A stretch of DNA of 64,000 nt, from positions 1,306,501 to 1,370,500 of the forward strand of contig NZ_CP016534.2 of the NCBI RefSeq assembly GCF_001687565.2. The letters are read 5' to 3'. Source of the stretch: Planococcus antarcticus DSM 14505. Lineage in GTDB: Bacteria; Bacillota; Bacilli; Bacillales_A; Planococcaceae. Positions 32,675-42,989 of the stretch are shown one piece after another (positions within the stretch are counted from its first letter, which is position 1; every line of letters starts with the position of its first letter). A model generated the notes under the pieces. That model did not search any database. It was not told where the DNA came from and was given only the letters and a program-made list of their open reading frames with translations. A program made the translations under genes and the position numbers.

Positions 32675-33624
32675 AACGTTACACTCCTAGCCACTAGTTT
32701 TCCTTGCCAACTTTCACGGCGTTCGAGTTCAGCATCAATGCCGTTTAAGACTTCCCATTTGTTAGCACTCCACATCGGACCAATCATTAGATCAATCGGA
32801 CCATCACCAGTAATGCGCTGTACGACCATTTCCGGTGGCAACACTTCAAGTTGATCAGCTACTAAATTAATATACTCTTGCTTTTCTAGAAATTCGACCA
32901 TGCCTTTTTCATATTGTTTGACCATCGGCGTGCCTTTTAATAAGTGCAAAAGATGAATTTTAATGCCTTGCACGTCGAGCTTAGCGACTTCACTTGCCGT
33001 TTCCATCATCATGTCACGGTCTTCAAGTGGCAAACCGTTAATGATATGAGTACAAACACGAATGCCGCGCTTACGTAATTTCGTGACACCTTCGACGTAG
33101 GCCTCGAAATCATGGGCGCGGTTAACCAAAAGGGCAGTGCGCTCGTGAACCGTTTGAAGTCCAAGTTCGACCCATAGATACGTTCGTTCGTTTAATTCAG
33201 CTAAATAATCAACAACGTCGTCAGGCAAACAGTCGGGACGCGTCGCGATGCTCAATCCGATGACATTGTTCTGTTCTAGAGCCGCTTCGAATTTTTCCTT
33301 GATAACAGGTAAGGGTGCATGGGTATTCGTATAGGCCTGAAAATAAGCCATGTATTTGGCATCTTTCCATTTCCGGTGCATTTTTTCTTTTGTTTTATCG
33401 AACTGCTCCGGTATCGAATCTACGCGGTCACCGGCAAAATCACCAGAACCTGCAACGCTGCAAAATGTGCAGCCGCCGTGTGCGACGGTGCCGTCCCGAT
33501 TCGGGCAGTCAAACCCTGCATCTAACGCAATCTTCATCACTTTAAATCCGAAATGATCGCGCAAATGACGATTCCATGTATAGTAACGTTTTCCATCAGA
33601 TGAAAAAGGAAATTCTATATTCAC
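32671..33624 (-). CDS. ytqA: TIGR01212-family radical SAM protein YtqA
   Basis: 317 residues from GTG 33624, chosen because GAGGAG lies nine bases before it and homologues begin near NIEFPFSSDGKRYYTWN; an ATG at 33648 lies upstream of that site. Three Fe-S cysteines are in DCPNRDGTVAHGGCTFC, with AYTNTHAPL and SIATRPDCLPD following, as in the Elp3-like TIGR01212 family. Probably RNA-modifying, substrate unproven. First gene of the ytqA-ytqB pair. Confidence 0.9.
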   Translation of the reverse strand: MNIEFPFSSDGKRYYTWNRHLRDHFGFKVMKIALDAGFDCPNRDGTVAHGGCTFCSVAGSGDFAGDRVDSIPEQFDKTKEKMHRKWKDAKYMAYFQAYTNTHAPLPVIKEKFEAALEQNNVIGLSIATRPDCLPDDVVDYLAELNERTYLWVELGLQTVHERTALLVNRAHDFEAYVEGVTKLRKRGIRVCTHIINGLPLEDRDMMMETASEVAKLDVQGIKIHLLHLLKGTPMVKQYEKGMVEFLEKQEYINLVADQLEVLPPEMVVQRITGDGPIDLMIGPMWSANKWEVLNGIDAELERRESWQGKLVARSVTL

Positions 33625-33744
33625 GCTTAACAACTCCTCAAACAACATTGTAGCATGTCACGGAAACGGTCAACAATGCTTGTGGATAGTGGTGTTAATT
33701 TTTATGAATATTGCGTTTAGCGCAATTGTTTGTTTAAATTGAAA

Positions 33745-33758
33745 TGGAAGCGTTTTAA
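33745..33758 (+). promoter_or_regulatory. cre-like site upstream of the CoA-transferase genes
   Basis: TGGAAGCGTTTTAA differs in one conserved position from the CcpA operator pattern TGWAANCGNTNWCA. It lies about 40 bases before the scoA start; ccpA itself is in this window. Confidence 0.45.
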
Positions 33759-33799
33759 TAATTACTTTTTAGTTGATGAGTCAGAGGAGGCGAAATGAA

Positions 33800-34492
33800 A
33801 TGAAACCGATTTACAATTCTGCAAAAGAAGCAGTTGAACAAATTCCAGATGGTGCCACGATTATGGTGGGCGGTTTTGGATTAGTAGGCATACCTGAACA
33901 GTTAATTTTAGCACTTGTCGATAAAGGGGTTACCGATCTAACCGTCATTTCTAATAACTGCGGCGTAGACGAATGGGGCCTAGGACTGCTACTTAAAAAC
34001 AAACAAATAAAAAAAATGATCGGTTCTTATGTGGGCGAAAACAAAGAATTCGAACGCCAAGTACTGTCGGGTGAAATCGAAGTGGAATTGACGCCGCAAG
34101 GAACACTTGCTGAAAAAATGCGTGCAGGTGGAGCTGGAATTCCAGCATTCTTTACACCAGCTGGCGTTGGCACAACGGTTGCAGATGGCAAAGAAATCCG
34201 CGAGTTTGACGGGAAAGAACATGTACTTGAACACGCATTACGAGCTGACTTTGCTTTAGTGAGAGCACATAAAGCCGATAAAATGGGCAATCTTGTTTAT
34301 AATAAAACAGCACAAAACTTCAACCCGCTCGCTGCAGCAGCTGGGAAAATTACCATTGCGGAAGTAGAAGAAATTGTGGAAATCGGTGAGATTAACCCGA
34401 ACCATGTTCAAACACCAAGCATTTATGTACAAGGTTTGCTTCAAGCAGATCAGGAAAAACGCATCGAACGTCTTACAACGCGTACTGTTTAA
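33800..34492 (+). CDS. scoA: 3-oxoacid CoA-transferase subunit A
   Basis: 230 residues from ATG 33800 (AGAGGAGG upstream). Class I CoA-transferase alpha subunit; [36 protein letters not shown] and [17 protein letters not shown] are typical. With subunit B it moves CoA from succinyl-CoA to acetoacetate or related 3-oxoacids. scoB follows six bases later. Confidence 0.92.
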   Translation: MKPIYNSAKEAVEQIPDGATIMVGGFGLVGIPEQLILALVDKGVTDLTVISNNCGVDEWGLGLLLKNKQIKKMIGSYVGENKEFERQVLSGEIEVELTPQGTLAEKMRAGGAGIPAFFTPAGVGTTVADGKEIREFDGKEHVLEHALRADFALVRAHKADKMGNLVYNKTAQNFNPLAAAAGKITIAEVEEIVEIGEINPNHVQTPSIYVQGLLQADQEKRIERLTTRTV

Positions 34493-34498
34493 GGAAGG

Positions 34499-35164
34499 GT
34501 GGAGAAACGCTTGGATAAACAACTAGTCAGAGAACGAATTGCAAAACGCGCTGAAAAAGAGATTAACGATGGCGATTACGTTAACCTAGGAATTGGCATG
34601 CCAACTTTGGTTGCTAATTTTATTTCCGATAACAAAAGTGTCGTGCTTCAATCAGAAAATGGACTTTTAGGAATCGGCCCTTATCCGACTGAAGAAAATG
34701 TAGATCCGGATTTAATCAATGCTGGAAAAGAAACCGTAACGACAATCCCGGGCTCGGCTTTCTTTACCAGTGCGGAATCTTTTGCGATGATTCGCGGCGG
34801 TCATATTGATGTCGCGATTCTTGGCGGGATGGAAGTAGCTGAAAACGGCGACTTAGCCAACTGGATGATTCCCGGTAAAATGATCAAAGGCATGGGCGGC
34901 GCGATGGATTTAGTCCACGGCGCGAAAAAAGTCATCGTCATTATGGATCATGTGTCTAAAGACGGTTCTGCTAAAATCAAAAAGCAATGTGACTTGCCGT
35001 TAACTGGCAAAGGCGTAGTCAATAAAATCATTACAGAACGTGCAGTAATCGAAGTAACAGAAGATGGCCTAGTGTTGTCTGAGGTATTCGAAGGCTTTAC
35101 CGTTCAAGATATCATCGATTCTACGGACGCGCCGTTGAATACAGAAAACGTCGAAGTTTCTTAG
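34499..35164 (+). CDS. scoB: 3-oxoacid CoA-transferase subunit B
   Basis: 221 residues from GTG 34499; TTG 34511 is an alternative, as GGTGGAG lies six bases before it. Class I CoA-transferase beta subunit: [28 protein letters not shown] (with the catalytic Glu of the SENG motif, which forms the glutamyl-CoA intermediate) and [14 protein letters not shown]. Partner of scoA. Confidence 0.92.
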   Translation: MEKRLDKQLVRERIAKRAEKEINDGDYVNLGIGMPTLVANFISDNKSVVLQSENGLLGIGPYPTEENVDPDLINAGKETVTTIPGSAFFTSAESFAMIRGGHIDVAILGGMEVAENGDLANWMIPGKMIKGMGGAMDLVHGAKKVIVIMDHVSKDGSAKIKKQCDLPLTGKGVVNKIITERAVIEVTEDGLVLSEVFEGFTVQDIIDSTDAPLNTENVEVS

Positions 35165-35205
35165 GCTATTGCCAAAAAACGGCGGGTCGTCTAAAATAGA
35201 GACAA

Positions 35206-35440
35206 TAGCCAATGACAGTGAAGAGGACTAGTAGTTTGTGTATTTTTGACAGAGAGCCGGTGCGTGGTGCAAGCTGGTAAAATGCGCAAGTGAACTCACC
35301 TTGGAGTCCGTGTATGTGAAACTAAGTAAGATACACCGTTTTCCGCGTTAAGGAGTCAAGTTGAGCGAGCAATCGCTAATTTGGGTGGTACCGCGGGAAA
35401 ATCCCGTCCCTTATTTTTAAGGGACGGGATTTTTTTATTT
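35206..35440 (+). ncRNA. T-box leader of leuS
   Basis: The conserved T-box TGGGTGGTACCGCGGG is at 35382-35397, followed by the terminator stem ATCCCGTCCCTT/AAGGGACGGGAT and T7 (35401-35437). The specifier appears as CTC (Leu) at 35295-35297 in the TGAACTCACC context. Uncharged tRNA-Leu should stabilise the antiterminator and switch on leuS. A separate hairpin GGCTATTG/CAATAGCC precedes it. Confidence 0.95.
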
Positions 35441-35456
35441 TGAGGAGGAATCGGAA

Positions 35457-37868
35457 ATGACATTCAATCACAAGCTAGTTGAGAAAAAATGGCAAAAATA
35501 TTGGCAAGACAATAAGACGTTTAAAATGGTGGACGACCCATTAAAACCGAAATTCTATGCACTAGATATGTTCCCGTATCCATCAGGCGCCGGACTTCAC
35601 GTAGGACATCCAGAAGGCTATACGGCGACGGACATTTTAAGCCGTGTCAAACGCATGCAAGGTTATAACGTGTTGCATCCGATGGGCTGGGATGCATTTG
35701 GACTGCCAGCAGAACAATATGCGCTCGATACCGGAAACGACCCAGCTGAATTTACGGCTAAAAACATCGCAACGTTCAAGCGTCAAATTCAAGAACTTGG
35801 ATTTTCATATGACTGGGACCGCGAAATCAACACAACGGATCCGTCTTATTATAAATGGACACAATGGATTTTCATTCAATTGTATAATAAAGGACTGGCT
35901 TATGTAGACGAAGTAGCGGTTAACTGGTGCCCGGCACTTGGAACTGTTCTTGCAAATGAAGAAGTAATCGATGGCAAGTCAGAACGTGGAGGTCATCCAG
36001 TTGAACGTCGTCCGATGCGCCAATGGGTATTGCGTATTACGGAATATGCGGACCGTTTGCTTGAAGATTTGGATGACTTGGATTGGCCGGAAAGTCTGAA
36101 AGACATGCAACGCAACTGGATTGGTAAATCAGAAGGAGCAGAACTGGAGTTCCAAGTAGCGGACACAGAACATTCTTTCCGTGCATTCACGACACGCCCA
36201 GATACGATTTTTGGCGCAACTTACGCGGTACTAGCGCCAGAACATAAATGGGTAGCTGCGATTACAACAGCGGATCAAAAACAAGCTGTCGACAAATACG
36301 TCGATGACGTTAAAACAAAAAGTGACTTGGAACGTACTGATTTGGCGAAAGACAAATCAGGTGTCTTCACAGGCGCGTATGCAACCAATCCAGCGAGCGG
36401 TGAAAAAATGCCGATTTGGATTGCCGATTATGTCTTGGCAACTTATGGAACGGGCGCAATTATGGCAGTTCCTGCTCACGACGAGCGCGATTACGAGTTT
36501 GCCAAGCAATTCGATTTGCCGATTGTGGAAGTTGTGTCAGGCGGCAATATCGAAGAAGAAGCATATGCTGGTGACGGTGAATTGATCAATTCCGACTTCC
36601 TAAACGGTTTGAATAAAAAAGAAGCGATTGAAAACGCGATTGCTTGGCTAATTGACAAAAAAGTCGGCGAAAAGAAAATCACTTACCGCTTGCGTGACTG
36701 GTTGTTTAGCCGTCAGCGTTACTGGGGCGAGCCGATTCCAATCATCCACTGGGAAGATGGCACAATGACACCCGTTGAAGAAAAAGATTTGCCATTGATG
36801 CTGCCGGTAACAAAGGATATTAAGCCGAGCGGAACAGGGGAGTCGCCACTTGCCAATATTACCGACTGGGTCAATATTGTTCACCCAGAAACGGGCATGA
36901 AAGGGCGCCGCGAAACCAACACGATGCCGCAATGGGCAGGAAGCTGCTGGTATTACTTGCGCTTTATCGATCCAACGAATGACGAAATGTTGGCAGATCC
37001 AGAACTATTGAAACGCTGGTTGCCGGTAGATGTTTATATCGGCGGCGCAGAGCATGCTGTACTTCATTTGCTGTATGCACGTTTCTGGCATAAAGTGCTT
37101 TACGATATCGGAGTAGTATCGACAAAAGAGCCTTTCCAGAAATTGTTTAACCAAGGCATGATTTTGGGCGAAGGCAACGAAAAAATGTCGAAATCCAAAG
37201 GCAATGTCGTGAACCCAGACCAAATCATCGAAAGCCACGGAGCAGATACATTGCGTATGTACGAAATGTTCATGGGTCCACTAGAAGCATCGATTGCATG
37301 GTCGACAAACGGACTAGACGGCTCCCGCCGATTCCTAGACCGCGTTTGGCGCTTGTTGATGGACGAAGAGCAATTGAGCGCGAAAGTAACCGATGCTAAC
37401 GACGGCAAGCTGGAAAAAGTCTATCATCAAACAGTCAAAAAAGTAACGGACGATTTCGAAGGGCTGCGTTTCAACACAGCTATTTCACAAATGATGATGT
37501 TCATCAATGAAGGCTATAAAGTCGATTCGATTCCGACAGAATATGTAGAAGGCTTTGTAAAATTGCTATCGCCAATCGCACCTCATGTAGCAGAAGAGCT
37601 ATGGGAGAAATTGGGTCACGAAGGATCAGTATCATATGAAAACTGGCCGCAATTTGATGAGTCAAAAATGGTCGACGATGAAGTCGAAGTTGTAGTTCAA
37701 GTAAACGGCAAAGTGAAAACTAAGCTAATCATCGCTAAAGACAGCTCAAAAGAACAGCTAGAAACAGCTGCACTTGCAGACGAGCACGTCCAAAAAGCGG
37801 CTGACGGCAAACAAGTACGCAAAGTCATCGTCATTCCAGGGAAATTGGTCAATATTGTTGTAGGTTAA
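35457..37868 (+). CDS. leuS: leucyl-tRNA synthetase
   Basis: 803-residue class I synthetase charging tRNA-Leu. HVGHP (HIGH-type) is at about residue 48, the CP1 editing domain follows ([19 protein letters not shown]), and KMSKS is at about 576 in [14 protein letters not shown]. The anticodon-binding C-terminal domain is complete. AGGAGGAA precedes the ATG. Length is normal for Bacillales. Confidence 0.98.
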   Translation: MTFNHKLVEKKWQKYWQDNKTFKMVDDPLKPKFYALDMFPYPSGAGLHVGHPEGYTATDILSRVKRMQGYNVLHPMGWDAFGLPAEQYALDTGNDPAEFTAKNIATFKRQIQELGFSYDWDREINTTDPSYYKWTQWIFIQLYNKGLAYVDEVAVNWCPALGTVLANEEVIDGKSERGGHPVERRPMRQWVLRITEYADRLLEDLDDLDWPESLKDMQRNWIGKSEGAELEFQVADTEHSFRAFTTRPDTIFGATYAVLAPEHKWVAAITTADQKQAVDKYVDDVKTKSDLERTDLAKDKSGVFTGAYATNPASGEKMPIWIADYVLATYGTGAIMAVPAHDERDYEFAKQFDLPIVEVVSGGNIEEEAYAGDGELINSDFLNGLNKKEAIENAIAWLIDKKVGEKKITYRLRDWLFSRQRYWGEPIPIIHWEDGTMTPVEEKDLPLMLPVTKDIKPSGTGESPLANITDWVNIVHPETGMKGRRETNTMPQWAGSCWYYLRFIDPTNDEMLADPELLKRWLPVDVYIGGAEHAVLHLLYARFWHKVLYDIGVVSTKEPFQKLFNQGMILGEGNEKMSKSKGNVVNPDQIIESHGADTLRMYEMFMGPLEASIAWSTNGLDGSRRFLDRVWRLLMDEEQLSAKVTDANDGKLEKVYHQTVKKVTDDFEGLRFNTAISQMMMFINEGYKVDSIPTEYVEGFVKLLSPIAPHVAEELWEKLGHEGSVSYENWPQFDESKMVDDEVEVVVQVNGKVKTKLIIAKDSSKEQLETAALADEHVQKAADGKQVRKVIVIPGKLVNIVVG

Positions 37869-38005
37869 AGAAAAGCGGAGTCTTCCGGGAGTTCCGACAG
37901 GTTTAAGGAGGACCGGCGAAGTGGCGTTGTTTGCCACACAGCCGGGCTGATTTAAGGCCCGAGGAGCTGGAAGACGGAGTCTGGACAAAGAAAAGCGGAG
38001 TCTAG
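37866..38005 (+). repeat. intergenic repeat region after leuS
   Basis: AAAGAAAAGCGGAGTCT occurs at about 37867 and again about 120 bases later, enclosing GC-rich sequence with inverted repeats (GGAGTCTTCC, GGAAGACGGAGTC). Similar AAAGCGGAG-type elements are common between genes in Planococcaceae. No gene. Confidence 0.5.
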
Positions 38006-38052
38006 ACATAAAAAAATGCAAAACCTTCCAGGAGCATTTTAAAAATTAAATA

Positions 38053-38095
38053 ACAAAAGAGGCAGACCGGATTTTCTCTGGGCTGCCTCTTTTGG
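38053..38095 (+). terminator. intrinsic terminator-like hairpin
   Basis: AAAAGAGGCAG and CTGCCTCTTTT pair perfectly around a GC-containing loop. Confidence 0.75.
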
Positions 38096-38209
38096 ATTGT
38101 TATAAGTAAATTGTTATTTCTTGTAAATCGCGCTAGCCGCTTTGGGCATGGCCCCCGCAAGAAACCAGAAAAACCACCCGTATTCTTGCTTCGTCTAGCC
38201 CGTGGACGC

Positions 38210-38565
38210 GCCATCGCTGAGAAATTTGGTTAAATAAATGCGAGCTTTTAAGTTTCTGGGTTTCTCATGAAACCAAATGAGAAGTGAGTTTGGACATAAC
38301 CTTTTCACTCAGGTTGACTTAGTGATGCAAAAAATTGAATGATGACCTTTAGAAGAAAGAGCGGAAGGTGGCGAAGAGCTAAGATATGCTCCTGCATCGC
38401 TTCGCTAGCTTTGTCGCAAAGCCATTACCCGAATTTCATTCGTTTAATGACTTTCCTGCGGGAATGGTGAAATCCACTCGGGCAATAAGGCCGATTTAGT
38501 TCGGCATTAGCCTGCGGAAAGCGACCACCTGGAGCGATTTCTTCAGTTCCGATACTCCTTAATCA
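38210..38565. repeat. decayed copy of the MITE-like repeat
   Basis: Contains GAAATCCACTCGGGC and GCGGAAAGCG blocks shared with 48161-48542, and, inverted, the GCAAAGCCATT / GAAGCTAGCGAAGCGATG block of 63151-63567. The terminal repeats are not recognisable, so boundaries are approximate. No gene in this stretch. Confidence 0.5.
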
Positions 38566-38574
38566 ATTCAAAAA

Positions 38575-38679
38575 CTATTTCTTTTTACCAAACGCGCGGC
38601 CAATTAATAAGGCTACGAAAATGATGAGTAGTGGAAGGGAATAGACTAGCAACAGAACATACTCAGTTACATCGTCCAT
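38575..38679 (-). CDS. small single-span membrane protein (34 aa)
   Basis: Reads MDDVTEYVLLLVYSLPLLII, continuing hydrophobic, then GRAFGKKK. One hydrophobic helix of about 20 residues has an acidic start and a basic end, the usual small membrane protein layout. It begins five bases after the stop of the flavoprotein gene on the same strand, suggesting translational coupling; the ribosome site is weak. No homologue recognised. Confidence 0.5.
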   Translation of the reverse strand: MDDVTEYVLLLVYSLPLLIIFVALLIGRAFGKKK

Positions 38680-38684
38680 AGCTT

Positions 38685-39968
38685 TTAAGCCCAGCTTTCT
38701 ACTTGGCTTTCTTTGGCAAATCGTGCTGCACTTTGTCCTGCTACATTGCCGGTCACTAGTGCAGAAGTGATGTTATAGCCGCCGGTATATCCATGGATAT
38801 CCAGGATTTCACCGCAGAAGTACAAGCCCGGCTTCTTTTTAGAAGCCATCGTCTTTGGTTCGATTTCCTTGATGGACACGCCGCCTCCTGTGACGAACGC
38901 CTTCTCGATTGATTGCGTGCCGTTTACGAACATCGTGAAGACTGTCAGCTGTTGTGCAAACGCCCGGACTTTATCGCTTGCCAGTTCCGCTCCAGTCAAT
39001 TGGGGATCAATGTCGGCACGTCCAAGTAGGAATAGCAACCACCGCTCCTGAGCAAAGCTTTTCCAAACGTTTTTTAGCGATTTTTTCGGTTCTTCTTTCA
39101 TCATTTTAAGGAGCAGTTGAAAAGCGGATTCTGCGTTTTCATTCGGCAAGGTGTTAATGCGCATTTCAACGGGCAGGCCACCATTTTTTTTCATTTCTTT
39201 GACGACATACTGACTGCAACGCAATACAGCTGGACCGCTCAATCCGAAGTGAGTAAACAGCATATCCATTTGGTGCGTCACTAGTACTTTGCCTTTTTTG
39301 TTCAATACGGTTACGGCTGCGTCACGAAGTGCCAAACCTTGAAGTTCTCGGCTGACAATAAACGACTCTTTTGACAGCAAAGGCACTTCAGTCGGGTAGA
39401 GTTCAGTGACCAAGTGTCCTGCTTTTTCCGCCCACGGGTAACCGTCTCCAGTAGAGCCTGTTTGTGGCACGGCTTTACCTCCAACGGCTACAACCACTGC
39501 TTTAGCAGTGTATTCTTCGCCAGTATGAAGACGAACGCCGGTTACTTTTTCGTCGGTCATCAATAATTTTTTAACGGGAGAATCAAGCAATACCGTGACA
39601 TTCAGTCGTTCCATTTCTTTGAACATGGCATCCGCTACATCTTGTGCGCGGTTAGATACTGGGAACATTCGGCCATGATCTTCTTCTTTTAAAGCGACGC
39701 CGAGACCTTCAAAAAAGGAAATAATGTCTTCGTTATTAAATACGGAAAACGGGCTATGGAGAAAACGACCATTCCCTGGAATATGTTTTACGATTTCGTC
39801 AAGTGGCAATCGATTGGTTACGTTGCAGCGGCCACCACCAGAAATAATTAATTTTTTCCCTAATTTCTTTCCTTTTTCGATCAATAAAACTTTTTGGTTG
39901 TTAGAAGCTGCGGCAATTGATGCCATTAAGCCGGAGGAACCCCCGCCTATGATTATCACGTCATACAT
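38685..39968 (-). CDS. ytfP: HI0933-family FAD-dependent oxidoreductase (YtfP-like)
   Basis: 427 residues from ATG 39968, where homology starts ([21 protein letters not shown], the FAD dinucleotide-binding motif); an upstream in-frame extension to 40022 is not supported. [18 protein letters not shown] and the C-terminal [28 protein letters not shown] are HI0933 family hallmarks. Substrate unknown. Confidence 0.88.
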   Translation of the reverse strand: MYDVIIIGGGSSGLMASIAAASNNQKVLLIEKGKKLGKKLIISGGGRCNVTNRLPLDEIVKHIPGNGRFLHSPFSVFNNEDIISFFEGLGVALKEEDHGRMFPVSNRAQDVADAMFKEMERLNVTVLLDSPVKKLLMTDEKVTGVRLHTGEEYTAKAVVVAVGGKAVPQTGSTGDGYPWAEKAGHLVTELYPTEVPLLSKESFIVSRELQGLALRDAAVTVLNKKGKVLVTHQMDMLFTHFGLSGPAVLRCSQYVVKEMKKNGGLPVEMRINTLPNENAESAFQLLLKMMKEEPKKSLKNVWKSFAQERWLLFLLGRADIDPQLTGAELASDKVRAFAQQLTVFTMFVNGTQSIEKAFVTGGGVSIKEIEPKTMASKKKPGLYFCGEILDIHGYTGGYNITSALVTGNVAGQSAARFAKESQVESWA

Positions 39969-40096
39969 ATAATAAGAACTCGCTTTCGTTTTTCTTTCAG
40001 TATACACGATGCAACGAAACACGTTGAGTAATTTCTTCTATAGGTGTAAACTATCGTGTAGATTGCTTTTATCATGAATAAGTCAGGAAGTGCAAA

Positions 40097-41701
40097 ATGT
40101 CGTCATTAATCAAAGGTACAGCCATCTTAACCTTGGGTTTATTTTTATCAAAAATCCTTGGCGTTATTTATATCATCCCGTTTTACAGCATGGTGGGAAA
40201 AGACAATATCGGTCTTTATCAGTACGCCTACATACCGTATAACCTGATGCTGGCACTGGCCATTTCAGGAGCTCCGATTGCTTTCTCGAAATTTACCGCC
40301 AAATACAATTCCCTCGGTGATTATGAAACAGGCAGGAGATTATTGAAATCAGGCCTCTTGACGATGATGATCACCGGCTTTGTTTCTTTCACCTTGCTTT
40401 ACCTCTTTGCAGAGCCACTTGCTCGCATCACCATTTCTGAAGATGAACAAATTTATTCAGTTGGAGATATTACCGAAGCAATCCGCTGGGTCAGCTTTGC
40501 ACTGATTGTGGTACCGTTTATGAGTCTTTGGAGAGGGTTTTTTCAAGGCTATAACTACATGATGCCCACCGCAGTTTCACAGCTTGTTGAGCAAATTGTT
40601 CGCATTATTTTCCTATTGGGTGGTGCTTTTGCCGTTATTTATATTTTTGATGGCACTCCGAAAACAGCGATTCAATTTGCGGTATTATCAGCGGCTATCG
40701 GAGCGCTTGGCGGTATTGTGACATTGGGCTATTTCTGGAAAAAGAAAAAGCCGGAATACAATCGTTTGCTAGCTAATTCGGTTGAATCTTACGATGTAAA
40801 GTTACGTGATATGTACAAAGAGATTTTGATTTATGCGGTTCCGGTCATTTTTCTAGGGATTGCCAACCCGTTATTCCAATTTGTGGATTTGATGACGTTT
40901 AACCGGGCGATGAGCTCTGGTGGCAATTTCTCTGAAATCGACTTGCTTGGAATTCTGAACTTAACCGCTCATAAGCTAGTAATGATTCCGGTTATGCTTG
41001 CTACTGGGTTTTCAATGGCATTGATTCCGCTGATCACCAAGCATTTTACGCGCAATGAATTTCTTCAAGTATCACGAACACTCGATCAATCGATCCAGTT
41101 GCTGTTGTTCTTGACATTGCCTGCTGTTATCGGCATGACGATGTTGTCGGACGAGCTGTACCATGTGTTCTATGAAGTGAGTGACATCGGATCTGAAATC
41201 TTGGCGCATTATTTGCCGGTTGCGATTCTATTTGCGGCATTCCCTGTAACGGCTTCAATCTTGCAAGGTATCAACAAACAGAAATGGATTATTATTAACT
41301 TGTCTACGGGGCTTTTGCTAAAAGCACTTTTGAATACACCATTAATCGAACGTTTCGAAACAGATGGCGCGATTGCAGCGACCATTATTGGTTATGTGGC
41401 GGCAATTGGTATGAACATGTTGGTCATCGTTAAAACGATGAACTATCATTCTCAAATGGTCGGGAGACGTGTTATCTTAATTGTCATTTTGAACTTGATT
41501 ATGGCGGGTGCGGTTTTTCTAGCAATGTCAGGATTAGACCTATTTATGGGCATGGACAATAAATTGCAGTCAATGCTGCGCATTATTCTGATCGGTGGCG
41601 TCGGGGCAATCGTTTATGGATACCTCGGCTTGAAGACGGGTTTGGCACAAAAATTGCTGGGCTCGAAAATAACGAGAATTTCCCGGAAATTCGGCTTTTA
41701 G
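40097..41701 (+). CDS. ytgP: MurJ/YtgP-type polysaccharide flippase
   Basis: 534-residue MOP-superfamily membrane protein with about 14 spans. It begins with LIKGTAILTLGLFLSKILGVIYIIPFY, typical of the YtgP/MurJ group that flips lipid II across the membrane. FQFVDLMTFNRAM and TGFSMALIPLITKHF are conserved segments. RBS AGGAAG. The next gene begins ten bases later. Confidence 0.92.
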   Translation: MSSLIKGTAILTLGLFLSKILGVIYIIPFYSMVGKDNIGLYQYAYIPYNLMLALAISGAPIAFSKFTAKYNSLGDYETGRRLLKSGLLTMMITGFVSFTLLYLFAEPLARITISEDEQIYSVGDITEAIRWVSFALIVVPFMSLWRGFFQGYNYMMPTAVSQLVEQIVRIIFLLGGAFAVIYIFDGTPKTAIQFAVLSAAIGALGGIVTLGYFWKKKKPEYNRLLANSVESYDVKLRDMYKEILIYAVPVIFLGIANPLFQFVDLMTFNRAMSSGGNFSEIDLLGILNLTAHKLVMIPVMLATGFSMALIPLITKHFTRNEFLQVSRTLDQSIQLLLFLTLPAVIGMTMLSDELYHVFYEVSDIGSEILAHYLPVAILFAAFPVTASILQGINKQKWIIINLSTGLLLKALLNTPLIERFETDGAIAATIIGYVAAIGMNMLVIVKTMNYHSQMVGRRVILIVILNLIMAGAVFLAMSGLDLFMGMDNKLQSMLRIILIGGVGAIVYGYLGLKTGLAQKLLGSKITRISRKFGF

Positions 41702-41711
41702 GAGTGACACA

Positions 41712-42425
41712 ATGCGCTTAGATAAATTTCTTTCGAATATGGGTTTTGGCTCCAGAAAAGAAGTCAAGATCCTGTTGAAAAAAAAAGCCGTGGAAGTGAA
41801 CGGTGAAATTGTCCGTGATCCGAAAGTGCATGTCGATGAACATGTTGATCAGGTGTTGGTGGGTGGAGAGGCTGTTGTCTATATCGAGTTTATTTATCTG
41901 CTGATGAACAAACCGCAGGACGTCATCTCGGCGACAGAAGACAAATACGATCAGACAGTCATTGATTTACTGGCACAACAAGAGCAACATTTCGACCCGT
42001 TCCCAGTAGGGCGCCTCGATAAAGATACCGAAGGGTTCCTTTTGCTAACGAATGACGGTAAATTGGCACATGAATTATTGTCGCCTAAAAAACATGTGGA
42101 CAAGACGTATTACGCATTAGTTGAAGGTGTGGTTACAGAAGAGGATGCAGAAGCATTTAAAAAAGGTGTAGCGCTTGACGATGGTTACGTGACCAAGCCG
42201 GCTAGCTTGAACATAATTGAGAGTGCCACTGTTTCTAAAATTGAATTAACAATTACTGAAGGCAAATTCCATCAAGTTAAGCGGATGTTCGAAAGTGTCG
42301 GCAAACGGGTAGTTTACTTGAAACGTTTGTCGATGGGGCCATTGAGTCTTGATCCGGAGCTCGGTCTCGGAGAATACCGTCATTTAACGGAAGAGGAAGT
42401 AATTAGTTTAAAACAAAGAAAATGA
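41712..42425 (+). CDS. ytzG: 16S rRNA pseudouridine synthase, RsuA family
   Basis: 237 residues: N-terminal S4 RNA-binding domain (RLDKFLSNMGFGSRKEVKILLKKKAVEVNGE) and catalytic domain with GRLDKDTEGFLLLTNDG (catalytic Asp) and LTEGKFHQVKRMFESVGKRVVYLKRLSMGPL. It isomerises a uridine in 16S rRNA. Downstream of ytgP as in Bacillus. Confidence 0.93.
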   Translation: MRLDKFLSNMGFGSRKEVKILLKKKAVEVNGEIVRDPKVHVDEHVDQVLVGGEAVVYIEFIYLLMNKPQDVISATEDKYDQTVIDLLAQQEQHFDPFPVGRLDKDTEGFLLLTNDGKLAHELLSPKKHVDKTYYALVEGVVTEEDAEAFKKGVALDDGYVTKPASLNIIESATVSKIELTITEGKFHQVKRMFESVGKRVVYLKRLSMGPLSLDPELGLGEYRHLTEEEVISLKQRK

Positions 42426-42450
42426 CCGCGTAGTTGCGGTCATTTTCTTT
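42419..42450. terminator. terminator between ytzG and ytzE
   Basis: AAAATGACCGC and GCGGTCATTTT with a 6-base loop, overlapping the ytzG stop. Confidence 0.85.
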
Positions 42451-42465
42451 GTTTAGGAAATCTTT

Positions 42466-42687
42466 TTAGGACGTCATTTTCACTTTCCGTTGCGTCGTTG
42501 TCCATTGGCCTCGAGTTGGGCTGGTTACCAAGTCGTTAAAGGCTAACACATTCAAATCTCTTTGAATGGTGCGAGGAGTGATGCCGAATTCGTCGACAAG
42601 ATCTTGTGTCGTTACAGTCCCGTTGTCGAGAATGTACTTATACATATCTTTAATTCGAATGAGCATGCGATCGGTTGTGGGTTTCAT
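42466..42687 (-). CDS. ytzE: short DeoR-type HTH protein YtzE
   Basis: 73 residues, a DeoR-family winged-helix domain only (MLIRIKDMYKYILDNGTVTTQDLVDEFGITPRTIQRDLNVLAFNDLVTSPTRGQW), without the sugar-binding domain. It matches YtzE in size and position. Likely a DNA-binding regulator, target unknown. Gap 42690-42985 holds the divergent promoters and nothing else recognisable. Confidence 0.88.
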   Translation of the reverse strand: MKPTTDRMLIRIKDMYKYILDNGTVTTQDLVDEFGITPRTIQRDLNVLAFNDLVTSPTRGQWTTTQRKVKMTS

Positions 42688-42989
42688 AATAATAGAACCA
42701 CTCCTTCATCTTTTTTCCCATTGGCAAAGACTAGCGGACGATATGCTGATGTTCATACAGCAAGTTTATGATAGATGCCAAAGACAGCCCCTTTTCCTAA
42801 AGTAGTATGTCAATTTAACTAATCTGACAATTTGATTATAGCGGAAAAACGTCTCGAATTCTAGGATTTCCCTTTATATTTACGTAAATATAACAATAGA
42901 AAGCCAGAATTTTTCATGCAATTTGACACAAAATCTTTAATTTGATGGAAAAAGGTGTACAATAGCCATAACAAAAAGGAGTGTGAGAC

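Noticed and set aside
35164..35210. Hairpin GGCTATTG/CAATAGCC as terminator of scoB
   Set aside because: Stem is good but the loop is long and no T-run follows; not called as a terminator.
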